In this document: positions 6,985-15,035 of the stretch, piece by piece
How the letters are laid out: each line of letters starts with the position of its first letter
Numbering within the stretch: the stretch's first letter is position 1
Source: Paenibacillus sp. JDR-2
Lineage (GTDB): Bacteria; Bacillota; Bacilli; Paenibacillales; Paenibacillaceae
DNA length: 64,000 nucleotides
NCBI RefSeq assembly: GCF_000023585.1
Contig: NC_012914.1
Span: 5,525,501-5,589,500 of the forward strand
Direction of reading: 5' to 3'
Notes under the pieces: model-generated
The model's database searches: none
What the model was told of the DNA's origin: nothing
Seen by the model: the letters and a program-made list of their open reading frames with translations, nothing else
Program-made: the position numbers and the translations under genes

Positions 6985-7647
6985 TCACCTGATTATGGTT
7001 TCTTCAAACTGTTCAATCTGGTCGTTTGTTCCGATCACGACCATAACGTCCTTTTCCGTCACCACATCTGTCGCCGTAGGAGCAATAATTATACCGGAAG
7101 GCTTGTTAATGGCTACGATGCTGCATCCGAATCGGGCACGCAAATTCATATCTTGAAGCGACTTGCCGTTCAGGCATTTGGGTACCGAAAGCTCGGCAAT
7201 GGTATACTCCTTCGACAGTTCGATATAATCAAGCAGATTCGGGGAGACAAGCTGATGGGCAACCCGAATGCCCATATCCCGTTCCGGATAGATGACGCGG
7301 TCGACGCCAATTTTCTCCAGCACACGACCATGCAGCTCGCTCATTGCTTTCGCTACAACCCGCTTCACGCCCAAGTCCTTCAATAATATAGTCGTCAGTA
7401 TGCTGGCCTGAATGTCATCGCCAATCGCCACGACTCCGCAGTCAAAATTACGAACGCCTAGTGATCGCAGCGTCTCTTCGTCCGTGCAATCCGCCGATAC
7501 CGTATAGGTCAGCACATTGCTCATCTCCTGAACGGCTTCCTCATCCCGGTCGATCCCCAGCACCTCATAGCCCAGCTTAATGAGCTCTCTACCAAGACTA
7601 GAGCCAAACCGCCCCAAACCTACGATCACAAATTGATTGTTCTTCAT
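6985..7647 (-). CDS. ktrA: KtrA-type potassium uptake regulatory subunit (RCK)
   Basis: A cytoplasmic 220-residue RCK protein that gates the KtrB channel. It has an N-terminal Rossmann RCK_N domain (GLGRFGSSLG nucleotide motif at 10-19 and the acidic end of strand 2 in GIDRDEEAV) and a C-terminal RCK_C domain (about 135-218), the part that binds c-di-AMP in Firmicute KtrA/KtrC. Reading leftward it follows ktrB by 17 bp, so the two are co-transcribed behind the c-di-AMP riboswitch. The product would therefore be controlled by the same nucleotide at RNA and protein level. Confidence 0.93.
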   Translation of the reverse strand: MKNNQFVIVGLGRFGSSLGRELIKLGYEVLGIDRDEEAVQEMSNVLTYTVSADCTDEETLRSLGVRNFDCGVVAIGDDIQASILTTILLKDLGVKRVVAKAMSELHGRVLEKIGVDRVIYPERDMGIRVAHQLVSPNLLDYIELSKEYTIAELSVPKCLNGKSLQDMNLRARFGCSIVAINKPSGIIIAPTATDVVTEKDVMVVIGTNDQIEQFEETIIR

Positions 7648-7664
7648 TCTTGCTCCCTATTCCC

Positions 7665-9005
7665 CTATCCAATCGTAATTTTGCCTTCCGGATACCGGTA
7701 CAGCTCTCTCTCTGTTTTTGGTCCAAGCGCGTAAGCAAGCGTCAGAGGACCAAGCCGGCCGGCGAACATCGTTAATGCAATGACCATTTTCCCAAAAAAC
7801 GTCAACTCAGGCGTAATACCAATCGTGAGGCCAACGGTGCCAAACGCCGACGTTGTTTCGAATAAAATCTTCAGAAACTGCTGGTCTTCCGTAGTGGAGA
7901 GCAGCATCGTTACAAATATCACCAGCGTGAGCGACAGCATCGTAATCGTCAGCGCCTTGAAGATCCGGTCCTTCCCAAGCCTGTAATGGAAAAGAACGAT
8001 ATCGTCCCGCCCGCGGATCATCGCGATAACCGCCCCGACCATCGTGGTAAAGGTTGTTGTCTTGATTCCCCCGCCGGTCGAGCCTGGCGAAGCGCCGATA
8101 AACATCAGAATAACGGTAAAGAATACGGTCGCCTGCCGAAGCTGGGTATAATCCAGCGTATTGGCCCCTGCCGTTCTTGGCGTAACGGACTGGAAGAAGG
8201 CAGCCAGGATCTTTTCGCCCCAATGGAGGGATCCAAGCGTATTGCTGTTCGAAAACTCGAAAATAAAGATAACAAGGGCGCCAGCGGCAATCAGAATGCC
8301 TGTCGTCGATAAAACAACCTTACTGTGTAGCGAGAGCCGTTTGTTTTTCCGGAAATCCAGCAAATCGGCCATAACAACAAAGCCTAATCCGCCAAAAATA
8401 ATTAGCAGCATTGACACGATATTAACAAGCGGGTCGCCTACATACATCGTTAAGCTGCGGAAATGGCCGAAGATATCAAAGCCCGCGTTATTAAAGAAGG
8501 ATATCGAATGAAAGAGTCCAAACCATGCCGCTCTGCCAAACGGCATATCGAAGGCAAATCGAATGGCAAACAAAGCAGCGCCAACCAGCTCAATCGTTAA
8601 AGAGTAAAAGATAACCCTGCGGATTAATCGGACGATGCCCTCCATACTCGTCTGGTTCATCGCTTCCTGCAGAATCAGCCTCTCCTTAAGCGAGATCCTC
8701 TTGCGCAGCACAAGAGCAATCAGCGTTGACATGGTCATAAAGCCTAATCCGCCAATTTGAATCAGCGAGAGGATGACGATTTTGCCAAAGGTAGAGAAGT
8801 ATGTACCCGTATCGACAACAACAAGGCCGGTCACGCAGGTTGCCGAGGTTGCCGTAAACAACGCATCAATAAAGGGCAGTCGCGAGCCGTCGCTTGAGGC
8901 GATGGGCATCGACAGCAGCACGGCCCCAATGACGATAATCATCGCAAACCCAAAGACAAGTATTCTTGGAGGCGACCATCTCAGAATATTGAAATATTTA
9001 GCCAT
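7665..9005 (-). CDS. ktrB: KtrB-type potassium/sodium symporter subunit
   Basis: A 446-residue membrane protein of the TrkH/KtrB family that forms the ion path of the Ktr potassium uptake system. It shows repeated membrane-pore-membrane units with family motifs such as FTATSATCVTGLVVVDTGTY (first pore loop), HSISFFNNAGFDIFG (second), GASPGSTGGGIKT (third) and FETTSAFGTVGLT (fourth). ATG at 9005 is chosen over 9029 because AAAGGAGAG lies 6 bp before it. It is transcribed behind a c-di-AMP riboswitch whose terminator ends about 40 bp before the start codon. Confidence 0.93.
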   Translation of the reverse strand: MAKYFNILRWSPPRILVFGFAMIIVIGAVLLSMPIASSDGSRLPFIDALFTATSATCVTGLVVVDTGTYFSTFGKIVILSLIQIGGLGFMTMSTLIALVLRKRISLKERLILQEAMNQTSMEGIVRLIRRVIFYSLTIELVGAALFAIRFAFDMPFGRAAWFGLFHSISFFNNAGFDIFGHFRSLTMYVGDPLVNIVSMLLIIFGGLGFVVMADLLDFRKNKRLSLHSKVVLSTTGILIAAGALVIFIFEFSNSNTLGSLHWGEKILAAFFQSVTPRTAGANTLDYTQLRQATVFFTVILMFIGASPGSTGGGIKTTTFTTMVGAVIAMIRGRDDIVLFHYRLGKDRIFKALTITMLSLTLVIFVTMLLSTTEDQQFLKILFETTSAFGTVGLTIGITPELTFFGKMVIALTMFAGRLGPLTLAYALGPKTERELYRYPEGKITIG

Positions 9006-9043
9006 TCTTCTCTCCTTTATAGGGGCCATTCAACATTTAGGCA

Positions 9044-9070
9044 TAAAAAAAAGCACGGGAACTCCCATGC
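9044..9070 (-). terminator. Riboswitch-controlled terminator before ktrB
   Basis: GCATGGG and CCCGTGC (9053-9070) form a 7-bp stem with a 4-base loop, followed leftward by T8 (9044-9052). As the expression platform of the ydaO-type aptamer, it should form when c-di-AMP is bound and switch ktrBA off. Confidence 0.85.
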
Positions 9071-9084
9071 AAATGAGTCCTGTT

Positions 9085-9232
9085 CCACACAGCCTGCGAG
9101 GTTAGCTGACGGATTCGGGCCTGGAAAGGCAGCCCTATTCAAGCGGAATGCTCGAAATTCACCCCATGCTGGCGGATTGCTCCGGACAGCGGTTTGGTTC
9201 CCCCGTTTTCAAAAAAGAAATTCGGCTGATAC
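9085..9232 (-). promoter_or_regulatory. c-di-AMP riboswitch (ydaO-yuaA type)
   Basis: On the minus strand the leader carries, in order, AACGGGGGAACCAA (9194-9207), GGGGTGAATTTCG (near 9150), a GGGCTGCCTTTCC segment (near 9130) and the highly conserved CCCGAATCCGTCAGCTAACC-TCGCAGGC block (9094-9121). These are the hallmark sequences of the ydaO-yuaA riboswitch, known to bind c-di-AMP and to precede ktrAB in B. subtilis. The terminator immediately downstream fits an OFF switch for potassium uptake. Confidence 0.93.
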
Positions 9233-9256
9233 GATTCGATTAATATGACGTAAACG

Positions 9257-9286
9257 ATTATACGCCCAAACGACGGAAACGATCAA
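9257..9286 (-). promoter_or_regulatory. Promoter of the ktrBA riboswitch leader
   Basis: TTGATC (9281-9286), 18 bp and TATAAT (9257-9262) on the minus strand would start RNA just upstream of the aptamer. Confidence 0.65.
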
Positions 9287-9414
9287 AATGAGCCTAAGCG
9301 ATAATTAAGCTGAATTCGTTCAAAAACAGGCAATGTTATAAAGCAAATGGTCACTTGCTGGCTGCAAGTCCTTATTTCACCGCTTTCCGTTGGCATACTC
9401 TACTTTCGCCTGCA

Positions 9415-9444
9415 TTGGATAAATCAGGTTAATAATGGTATTGT
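9415..9444 (+). promoter_or_regulatory. Promoter of the CPBP protease gene
   Basis: TTGGAT (9415-9420), 18 bp and TATTGT (9439-9444), 43 bp before the start codon; the match is fair rather than strong. The 482-bp gap 9006-9487 otherwise contains only the ktr riboswitch, its promoter and AT-rich spacer. Confidence 0.45.
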
Positions 9445-9487
9445 TACTGTAGCGAAGCATCGTCTGAATTCGAAATGGAGGTTTTGT

Positions 9488-11080
9488 ATGATCCCTTCCA
9501 TCGCTCCTCATGATTGGAAAAGGTTTCTCTGGGCTGCTGTTGCAGGCGCAATTATTTTCATCTTTACCCAGTTCGGCCCTGCAGCCGGGGACCAGCTGTT
9601 CTCAAGCTCAACACCTAAAGTGATTGCAAAAAGCGAAGCCGAGTCGACCGCGAAGAAGTTCGTCCAGGAACAATTCGGCAAAACAACCGTAGCCGCCCAT
9701 ACGATTTACCAGACCGACAGTCTGGCAAACGGTTATTTCTCTAAGGAAGAGCTGTTAGGAAAGTTCGAAGATAAATATGACGCCAAGTTTCCAACCGATA
9801 CGTTCCAGGTCAATTTGGATCTGGAAGACGGTACAAAAGCTTATGTCTACGTCCATATGACAAACGGCAGTATTACAGGCTGGCATTGGCTTGGCGGTCA
9901 ATCTGCCGGAAATGCTCAGGTTCAAACGTCAGCGAAGGCTTTTGCCGAAACAAAAGGGTTCCGGTCTGAAGAATTGGACAGCTTGTACATGAATGACCAA
10001 GGAGACGCTATTCTTCATCCAACCGGTTATACGCTTGGAGACGCTTCTCTTGAGCTTACTATCGGCGTCGGCCTTATTGATGATAAAGCTGTGATCACCA
10101 GGTACAAGCCAGCCTTCCAAGCTCCGGCAGATTACGTCTCTTATGTGGAAGGCCAGAAAAAAACGGGCAGCGCGCTGTCTGTTGTGAGTCTGGCGTACAT
10201 GTGCTTCATCTCCCTTGTCTTATCGCTTATTTACGCGATTCTGTACAGGGGACACACGACCTTTAAACGCGGGATATTTATCAGCCTGGTGTTTATCGTG
10301 TTCTACATTTATAACAATCTCAATGTTCTCGACGGTATCATGGCAACCTTTGGCGAGCAGAGCCGTTCGGATGCCGAAATGAAAGCTACTGTTCTGATTA
10401 CCGTTGTGCTGCTGATTCCGGTTGGGCTCGCCGTTTACTTCGCCCTTGTCGCCGGTGACGGAATGTGGCGCTCGCAAAAACGCCCCTTATGGCCGGGATT
10501 CCGCGAGCGCGGCTATGGCGATCATGTATGGCGCAGCGTTGGCCTCTCCTATCTCTTTGCAGCAATTATCCTTGGCGCGCAAGCGGTCATTATGGTCGCC
10601 ATGAAGTTTCTTGCAGGCTCCTGGGCAACCAGCGATGCTACGCAATCTCCGTACAATACGGATATGCTGTGGCTTATGCCGATGATGGCCTGGTGCGCTG
10701 CAATCTCCGAAGAGGCCATATTCCGGTTGTTCGGCATTGCTCTATTCAAGAAATGGTTCAAGAATACGTTTATCGCTACGCTTATTCCAACGATCATGTG
10801 GGCGCTTGGTCATGTCGGTTATCCGATCTTCCCATTCTATACGCGTATCGTAGAGCTAGTTATTCTGGGAACGGTATTTTGTCTTATTTTCCTCCGCTAT
10901 GGCTTTATTACAGCCGTGTTCACCCACGCGATCCTGGACAGCCTCATTATGAGCTTCGAGCTGGTCAGCGTTGGAGGAGGCGTTAATATTACCGCAGCCC
11001 TTATCTATTCTATTCTGCCTGTTATTGTCGCTTGGGTCATCAAATCCTGGCATAAACGGCGCACTATAGTACGGGCCTGA
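9488..11080 (+). CDS. CPBP family intramembrane metalloprotease
   Basis: A 530-residue membrane protein. An N-terminal helix (near 12-30) is followed by about 220 residues of probably extracellular domain, then some eight helices ending in the CPBP (Abi, Rce1-like) core: SEEAIFRLFG holds the EExxxR motif, followed by GHVGYPIF and a final THAILDS, supplying the second and third conserved motifs. CPBP proteins act in prenyl-protein processing, bacteriocin immunity or membrane stress; the substrate here is unknown. ATG at 9488 follows GGAGG; the frame runs upstream to 9347 without a ribosome-binding site. The large N-terminal extracellular part is less usual for the family. Confidence 0.85.
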   Translation: MIPSIAPHDWKRFLWAAVAGAIIFIFTQFGPAAGDQLFSSSTPKVIAKSEAESTAKKFVQEQFGKTTVAAHTIYQTDSLANGYFSKEELLGKFEDKYDAKFPTDTFQVNLDLEDGTKAYVYVHMTNGSITGWHWLGGQSAGNAQVQTSAKAFAETKGFRSEELDSLYMNDQGDAILHPTGYTLGDASLELTIGVGLIDDKAVITRYKPAFQAPADYVSYVEGQKKTGSALSVVSLAYMCFISLVLSLIYAILYRGHTTFKRGIFISLVFIVFYIYNNLNVLDGIMATFGEQSRSDAEMKATVLITVVLLIPVGLAVYFALVAGDGMWRSQKRPLWPGFRERGYGDHVWRSVGLSYLFAAIILGAQAVIMVAMKFLAGSWATSDATQSPYNTDMLWLMPMMAWCAAISEEAIFRLFGIALFKKWFKNTFIATLIPTIMWALGHVGYPIFPFYTRIVELVILGTVFCLIFLRYGFITAVFTHAILDSLIMSFELVSVGGGVNITAALIYSILPVIVAWVIKSWHKRRTIVRA

Positions 11081-11093
11081 AAGGGCTCTTCAT

Positions 11094-11134
11094 AAAAAAG
11101 GAATGTATCTCTTAGAAGATACATTCCTTTTTTT
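11094..11134 (+). terminator. Intrinsic terminator
   Basis: AAGGAATGTATCT pairs with AGATACATTCCTT around CTTAGA, followed by T7. It ends the CPBP protease gene. Confidence 0.85.
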
Positions 11135-11246
11135 CGTACTAACGGCACCCCAAACAGCCCATTTAATAGAAACGGTCATTTTGTCCAAGAGAAATCCTGT
11201 CCACCTTAATATAATCTATTAAACCAACATATGGGGTGTGATAGGA

Positions 11247-11729
11247 TTGATTGCAAGAATCAGCGGCTATGACCGCAAACAGAGCTCATGCAACAAAAGC
11301 TATGAGAAACAATCGTCATGCAAAAAGTCAAGCGGCCATCACAAATCGTCCGGGAAAAAGAACAAATCAGGCGGCAAGAAAAACGAATGCCGTGAACACA
11401 AGTCATCGTGCAAAAAATCGTACGGTTATTCACACAAATCAAATGGCAGCAAATGCGAGAACAAATCTTCGGGCTGCAGCGACAATTCGGCAATTCCTTA
11501 CCACAAAGAAGAAGGCGGAAAAACCAATGCTGGATATGCTTACGGCATCCTTAGCAAGCTGTCGCTCGGACAAGTTATTCATCGCATAACGCTCGATAAC
11601 GGCAAAGATCTGGACAAAGCGAAATGGGCAGGTTTTCAGAACGGGAATGCTACATTCTCGGCTGGCAGTTACAAAACAACCTACATCGTCTATGTACCGC
11701 TGAACAAAATTACAAGCATCGCCCTGTAA
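11247..11729 (+). CDS. Cys/Lys/Ser-rich low-complexity protein, probably spore-associated
   Basis: I do not recognise a family. The 160-residue product has an N-terminal half (about 5-85) almost wholly of Ser, Lys, Cys, Gly and His, with repeated SSCKKS-, KSSGKK- and CENKSSG-like units and about nine cysteines, then an ordinary-looking C-terminal half (GYAYGILSKLSLGQVIHRI onward) that may be a small beta-rich domain. Such Cys/Lys/Ser tracts resemble cross-linked spore coat proteins, which is only inference. TTG at 11247 is preferred because GTG at 11238 lies inside the GGGGTGTGAT ribosome-binding sequence; the next gene has the same arrangement. Confidence 0.65.
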   Translation: MIARISGYDRKQSSCNKSYEKQSSCKKSSGHHKSSGKKNKSGGKKNECREHKSSCKKSYGYSHKSNGSKCENKSSGCSDNSAIPYHKEEGGKTNAGYAYGILSKLSLGQVIHRITLDNGKDLDKAKWAGFQNGNATFSAGSYKTTYIVYVPLNKITSIAL

Positions 11730-11794
11730 GAATTGGACAAGGGACCATTTCGCTTTTTTATCCACTCTCGTACAGGAACAAATCTATCATTCAT

Positions 11795-11802
11795 CATATA
11801 AT
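11795..11802 (+). promoter_or_regulatory. Sporulation-type -10 element (CATATAAT)
   Basis: CATATAAT 31 bp before the start of the Gly-rich gene matches the CATAnnnT -10 of the mother-cell sigma factors (sigma-E or sigma-K). No clear -35 was fixed. A related ATATAATCTA stands at 11209-11218 before the preceding gene. Confidence 0.4.
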
Positions 11803-11832
11803 CTAGTACTACGTTTAAGAGGAGTGATAGAT

Positions 11833-12219
11833 TTGCCTAACAAAAACAAGAACAACAATAATGACAAGCAACAAAAACAAAACTCCGATGCAGCCAACAA
11901 AAGCGTTGGCAACCGTACAGCTGGTAATAACCAAGGCCCCGGCGGCGGCAACCGTACGGCTGGTAATAACCAAGGCCCCGGCGGCGGCAACCGTACGGCT
12001 GGCAACCAAAGCCCCGGCGGCGGCAACCGTACGGCTGGCAACCAAAATCCTGGCGGCGGCAACCGTACGGCTGGCAACCAAAGCCCCGGCGGCCGTGGTC
12101 CCGGCGGCGGACGCAGCGCCGGCGCGGCAACTGAATCCGAAGCAGAAAACAAATCGGGCAAAAAGGGTAAGGACGAAGGCAAAGGCAAGGGTAAAGATAA
12201 AAGCAAAGGCAAAGGTTAG
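11833..12219 (+). CDS. Gly/Asn-rich tandem-repeat protein with basic tail
   Basis: An unrecognised 128-residue low-complexity protein. Residues 1-25 are Asn/Lys-rich, residues about 28-90 hold six or so imperfect copies of a GGGNRTAGNQ(N)xP unit, and the tail (about 110-128) alternates Lys and Gly. The DNA of the repeats is nearly identical (11932-12090), so copy number may vary between strains. No signal peptide or membrane segment is seen. The TTG start at 11833 follows GAGGAGTGAT; GTG at 11824 lies inside that sequence. The CATATAAT element and the Cys-rich neighbour suggest a spore coat or exosporium protein, unproven. Confidence 0.65.
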   Translation: MPNKNKNNNNDKQQKQNSDAANKSVGNRTAGNNQGPGGGNRTAGNNQGPGGGNRTAGNQSPGGGNRTAGNQNPGGGNRTAGNQSPGGRGPGGGRSAGAATESEAENKSGKKGKDEGKGKGKDKSKGKG

Positions 12220-12231
12220 TAAATAAATTAA

Positions 12232-12272
12232 AAAAGAAACGGAATGAGGTTATCATTCCGTTTCTTTATCTT
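12232..12272. terminator. Bidirectional terminator
   Basis: A 15-bp perfect stem (12234-12248 with 12253-12267) around GGTT, with A/T runs on both sides; it overlaps the uvrC stop codon and ends both convergent genes. Confidence 0.85.
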
Positions 12273-14133
12273 TTACCTCTTCATTTAACGCAGCTAAAAT
12301 TTGCGAAGCCAGCTTCTCGCCAATCGATAGAGGCTTGAAGTCCTCGATGGAGGCTTCCTTAATCTTCTTGATCGAACCAAAATGCTTAAGCAGCAGCTTG
12401 CGGCGCTTCTCTCCGATTCCCGGAATCGCATCCAGTTGGGAAGCGATCATTGATTTGCCGCGTTGTTCGCGGTGGAAGGAGATCGCAAACCTGTGGACTT
12501 CATCCTGAATCCGCTGCAGCAGATAAAATTCCTGGCTGTCGCGCGGCAGCGGCACAACTTCCGGCGGATCACCGGTCATCAATTGAGCCGTCTTATGCTT
12601 CGCATCCTTCACAAGTCCGCATACCGGGATATACAGCCCCAGCTCATTTTGCAGGATGTCAAGAGCCGCGGAGATTTGTCCCTTGCCACCGTCGACTACG
12701 ATTAAATCCGGAGGAGTCTGCTGCTCCTTCAGCATTCTTTCGTAACGGCGCCGAATAACCTCACGCATCGTCTCATAATCATCCGCTCCAACCACGGTCT
12801 TCACCTTGTACTTGCGGTACTCTTTTCTGTCCGGCTTGCCATCGGTAAAGACAACCATGGCCGAGACCGGGTTTGTACCTTGGATATTCGAGTTGTCAAA
12901 TGCCTCGATACGCCGGACTTCAGGCAGTCCAAGCCACTCGGCTAGTCCTTCCGAAGCGCGGACGCTTCGCTCTTCATCTCGCTCGATCAGCCGGAATTTA
13001 TCAGCTAGAGCAATCTTCGCATTATCGATGGCCATGGAGACGGCTTCGCTCTTCCGTCCGCGCTGCGGCATCAGCACCTTCACCTTCAGCCAGTTATGCA
13101 GCATTGTTGCAAACTCATCTGAGGCCGTGGACGATTCCGCCGTACCTTCTTCCTCTTCGGCAGGGAGCGGCAGCAAAATCTGCTTCGGCAATGCCGGATT
13201 ATCGCTGTAATACTGGGTAACGAACGTCATAAAATCATCATACTCTTCCCCATAATACGGGAAAGTTGTGCCGCGCCGTTCAATCATTTTACCCTGGCGC
13301 ATGTACAGAATCTGCACGCACATCCAGCCCTTCTCTACCGCATAACCAAAGATGTCGCGGTCGAGTGCGTCATTCATCGTAATCTTCTGCTTCTCGATAA
13401 CCGCATCAATGCTGATGATCTGATCGCGGTATTCCTTGGCACGCTCGAAATTAAGCTCTTCGGCCGCTGCCTCCATTTTACGATGAATTTCGGCTTTTAC
13501 GGCATCATGACCGCCGTTAAGGAATTTGGTAATTTCCTGAATCATCGCATCGTATTGGCCCTGCTCAACATCATACTCGCAAGGCGCGATACATTGGCCG
13601 ATATGATAATACAAGCAGACTTTATCAGGCAGCGTTCCGCATTTTCGCAGCGGATAAAGCCGGTCCAGCAGCTTCTTGGTCTGTTGAGCCGCAAACGCAT
13701 TCGGATACGGTCCGAAATATTTGCCTTTATCCTTGACGACACGCCGCGTAACCTCAAGACGCGGATGCTTTTCGTTCGTAATCTTAATATATGGAAAAGT
13801 TTTGTCGTCCTTCAGCAGGACGTTGTATCTTGGATGATATTGCTTGATCAGATTGCATTCGAGAATGAGTGCTTCCATATTGCTCGAGGTAATAATATAG
13901 TCAAAGTCGCGGATTTCCGATACGAGCCGCTGCGTTTTCCCGTTGTGGCTGCCGTTAAAGTAGGAGCGAACGCGGTTTTTCAACACCTTCGCTTTGCCTA
14001 CATATATAATAGTGCCTTCCCCGTTCTTCATTAAATAACAGCCGGGCTGGTCTGGAAGCAGCGCTAATTTGTTGCGGATTAGCTCTTCGGCTTCTGCCCT
14101 GCTCGCGGCTGTATTCTGTTGTTGCTGATCCAT
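12253..14133 (-). CDS. uvrC: UvrABC excinuclease subunit C
   Basis: UvrC makes both incisions in nucleotide excision repair after UvrA/UvrB damage recognition. The 626-residue protein has an N-terminal GIY-YIG nuclease domain ([24 protein letters not shown] near 28-55), the IGQCIAPC cysteine region, a UVR domain binding UvrB (about 205-240), a C-terminal RNase H-like endonuclease domain ([16 protein letters not shown]) and a helix-hairpin-helix end ([20 protein letters not shown]). The frame stays open to 14358 through 66-bp repeats, but ATG at 14133 follows AGGAGGG and begins the family-like N-terminus. The Shine-Dalgarno abuts a repeat hairpin. Confidence 0.96.
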   Translation of the reverse strand: MDQQQQNTAASRAEAEELIRNKLALLPDQPGCYLMKNGEGTIIYVGKAKVLKNRVRSYFNGSHNGKTQRLVSEIRDFDYIITSSNMEALILECNLIKQYHPRYNVLLKDDKTFPYIKITNEKHPRLEVTRRVVKDKGKYFGPYPNAFAAQQTKKLLDRLYPLRKCGTLPDKVCLYYHIGQCIAPCEYDVEQGQYDAMIQEITKFLNGGHDAVKAEIHRKMEAAAEELNFERAKEYRDQIISIDAVIEKQKITMNDALDRDIFGYAVEKGWMCVQILYMRQGKMIERRGTTFPYYGEEYDDFMTFVTQYYSDNPALPKQILLPLPAEEEEGTAESSTASDEFATMLHNWLKVKVLMPQRGRKSEAVSMAIDNAKIALADKFRLIERDEERSVRASEGLAEWLGLPEVRRIEAFDNSNIQGTNPVSAMVVFTDGKPDRKEYRKYKVKTVVGADDYETMREVIRRRYERMLKEQQTPPDLIVVDGGKGQISAALDILQNELGLYIPVCGLVKDAKHKTAQLMTGDPPEVVPLPRDSQEFYLLQRIQDEVHRFAISFHREQRGKSMIASQLDAIPGIGEKRRKLLLKHFGSIKKIKEASIEDFKPLSIGEKLASQILAALNEEVKDKETE

Positions 14134-14150
14134 ATTGTCCCTCCTAAAAA

Positions 14151-14400
14151 GAATTACCATACTAATAGCCGATCCTCGGCAATTGTGGTAATTCTTACTT
14201 CGTAAGCATAAGCTTAGAATTACCATACTAATAGCCGATCCTTGGCAATTGTGGTAATTCTTACTTCGTAAGCATAAGCTTAGAATTACCATACTAATAG
14301 CCGATCCTTGGCAATTGTGGTAATTCTTACTTCGTAAGCATAAGCTTAGAATTACCATACTAATAGCCGATCCTCGGCAATTGTGGTAATTCTTACTTCG
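14151..14400. repeat. Four tandem 66-bp hairpin repeats before uvrC
   Basis: Units start at 14151, 14217, 14283 and 14349 and differ at only a few bases. Each carries GAATTACCA and TGGTAATTC arms about 30 bp apart, so each can fold as a hairpin, followed by TTACTTCGTAAGCATAAGCT. The period is a multiple of 3, which keeps a false N-terminal extension of uvrC open. The last hairpin lies directly against the uvrC Shine-Dalgarno. A related single copy stands before oppB (22076-22133). Confidence 0.9.
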
Positions 14401-14485
14401 AAAACATCGGCTTATCGCTGTTTATCTATTTCTTTATATTAGCATATCGAACGCATGTTTCGCTTTATATTTGTCAATGAATTGC

Positions 14486-14515
14486 TTTACAATTATTCGT
14501 AAAGTTGGGTATACT
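14486..14515 (+). promoter_or_regulatory. Promoter of the YqzM-like gene
   Basis: TTTACA (14486-14491), 18 bp and TATACT (14510-14515), 42 bp before the start codon. Confidence 0.6.
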
Positions 14516-14557
14516 ATTATAAGCTTGAATGGTCTTCAAGGGAGGCGTAATCCACTA

Positions 14558-14704
14558 ATGGAAAATGTACGTGATCCGCGCGAACATGTGAACGAAGAAC
14601 CGCGCCACGACTTGATGGACGTTATGACAGGCTTTGGCGGAATGCTCGGCTTTATGACCGTCATTTTCGCTGCAGCTGTCATCATCAAATTCGTCATTTC
14701 GTAA
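14558..14704 (+). CDS. YqzM-like small membrane protein
   Basis: A 48-residue peptide with a charged N-terminus (about 1-20) and one membrane helix (about 24-47, ending IIKFVIS). Size, topology and the final IKF(V) sequence resemble B. subtilis YqzM, a small protein of unknown function. ATG at 14558 follows GGGAGGCG. The gene has its own promoter and terminator. Confidence 0.65.
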   Translation: MENVRDPREHVNEEPRHDLMDVMTGFGGMLGFMTVIFAAAVIIKFVIS

Positions 14705-14714
14705 CCACAAACAA

Positions 14715-14751
14715 GAAAAGCTCCGTACCGGATATCCGGTACGGAGCTTTT
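14715..14751 (+). terminator. Intrinsic terminator
   Basis: AAAAGCTCCGTACCGGA pairs with TCCGGTACGGAGCTTTT and continues as T6; it ends the YqzM-like gene and could also serve the convergent yezD. Confidence 0.85.
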
Positions 14752-14763
14752 TTCATTCCTCTA

Positions 14764-14982
14764 TCATTGAGCAACCGCGCGAAGGTTATCGCCGTTAGCA
14801 GCTTTGTGCTCCGGCTGCGTCTGCTTATGGGATGGCTGATCGTAACGTGTACGTTCGGTACGGTCGATTTGAACTATACGTCCATCATGTACGGTAATAT
14901 TGACAGAACCATACTGCAGCCCATTAACTTGCTCAAGAATACGGTCCAACCACAATTGATCTACTTCCAACGGTTTTGCCAT
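14764..14982 (-). CDS. yezD: YezD family small protein (DUF2292)
   Basis: A 72-residue protein whose first 50 residues match the YezD/DUF2292 pattern (WLDRILEQVNGLQYGSV, ITVHDGRIVQIDRTER). The family has no established biochemical function but is repeatedly found with sulfate transport and assimilation genes, as here, where it closes the sbp-cysT-cysW operon. ATG at 14982 after GGAGGGG is used rather than the upstream ATGs. The C-terminal 25 residues are polar and probably disordered. Confidence 0.8.
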   Translation of the reverse strand: MAKPLEVDQLWLDRILEQVNGLQYGSVNITVHDGRIVQIDRTERTRYDQPSHKQTQPEHKAANGDNLRAVAQ

Positions 14983-15035
14983 TATTAACCCCTCCATAAT
15001 CAACCGATTTACTCGGTATTAGGTTCAAAAAAAAT

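Noticed and set aside
6565-6988. Overlapping frames of 64-132 codons in the palindromic element after the LysR gene
   Set aside because: Their sequences mirror each other on both strands because of the inverted repeats; no ribosome-binding site at any start.
11787-12256. Minus-strand frames of 88-141 codons opposite the Gly-rich repeat gene
   Set aside because: They are repeat-driven shadows; the plus-strand frame has the ribosome-binding site, an upstream promoter element and a following terminator.
14151-14400. Four regular repeats taken as a possible CRISPR array
   Set aside because: Units are tandem without unique spacers, differ by only a few bases along their full 66 bp, and no cas genes are near.
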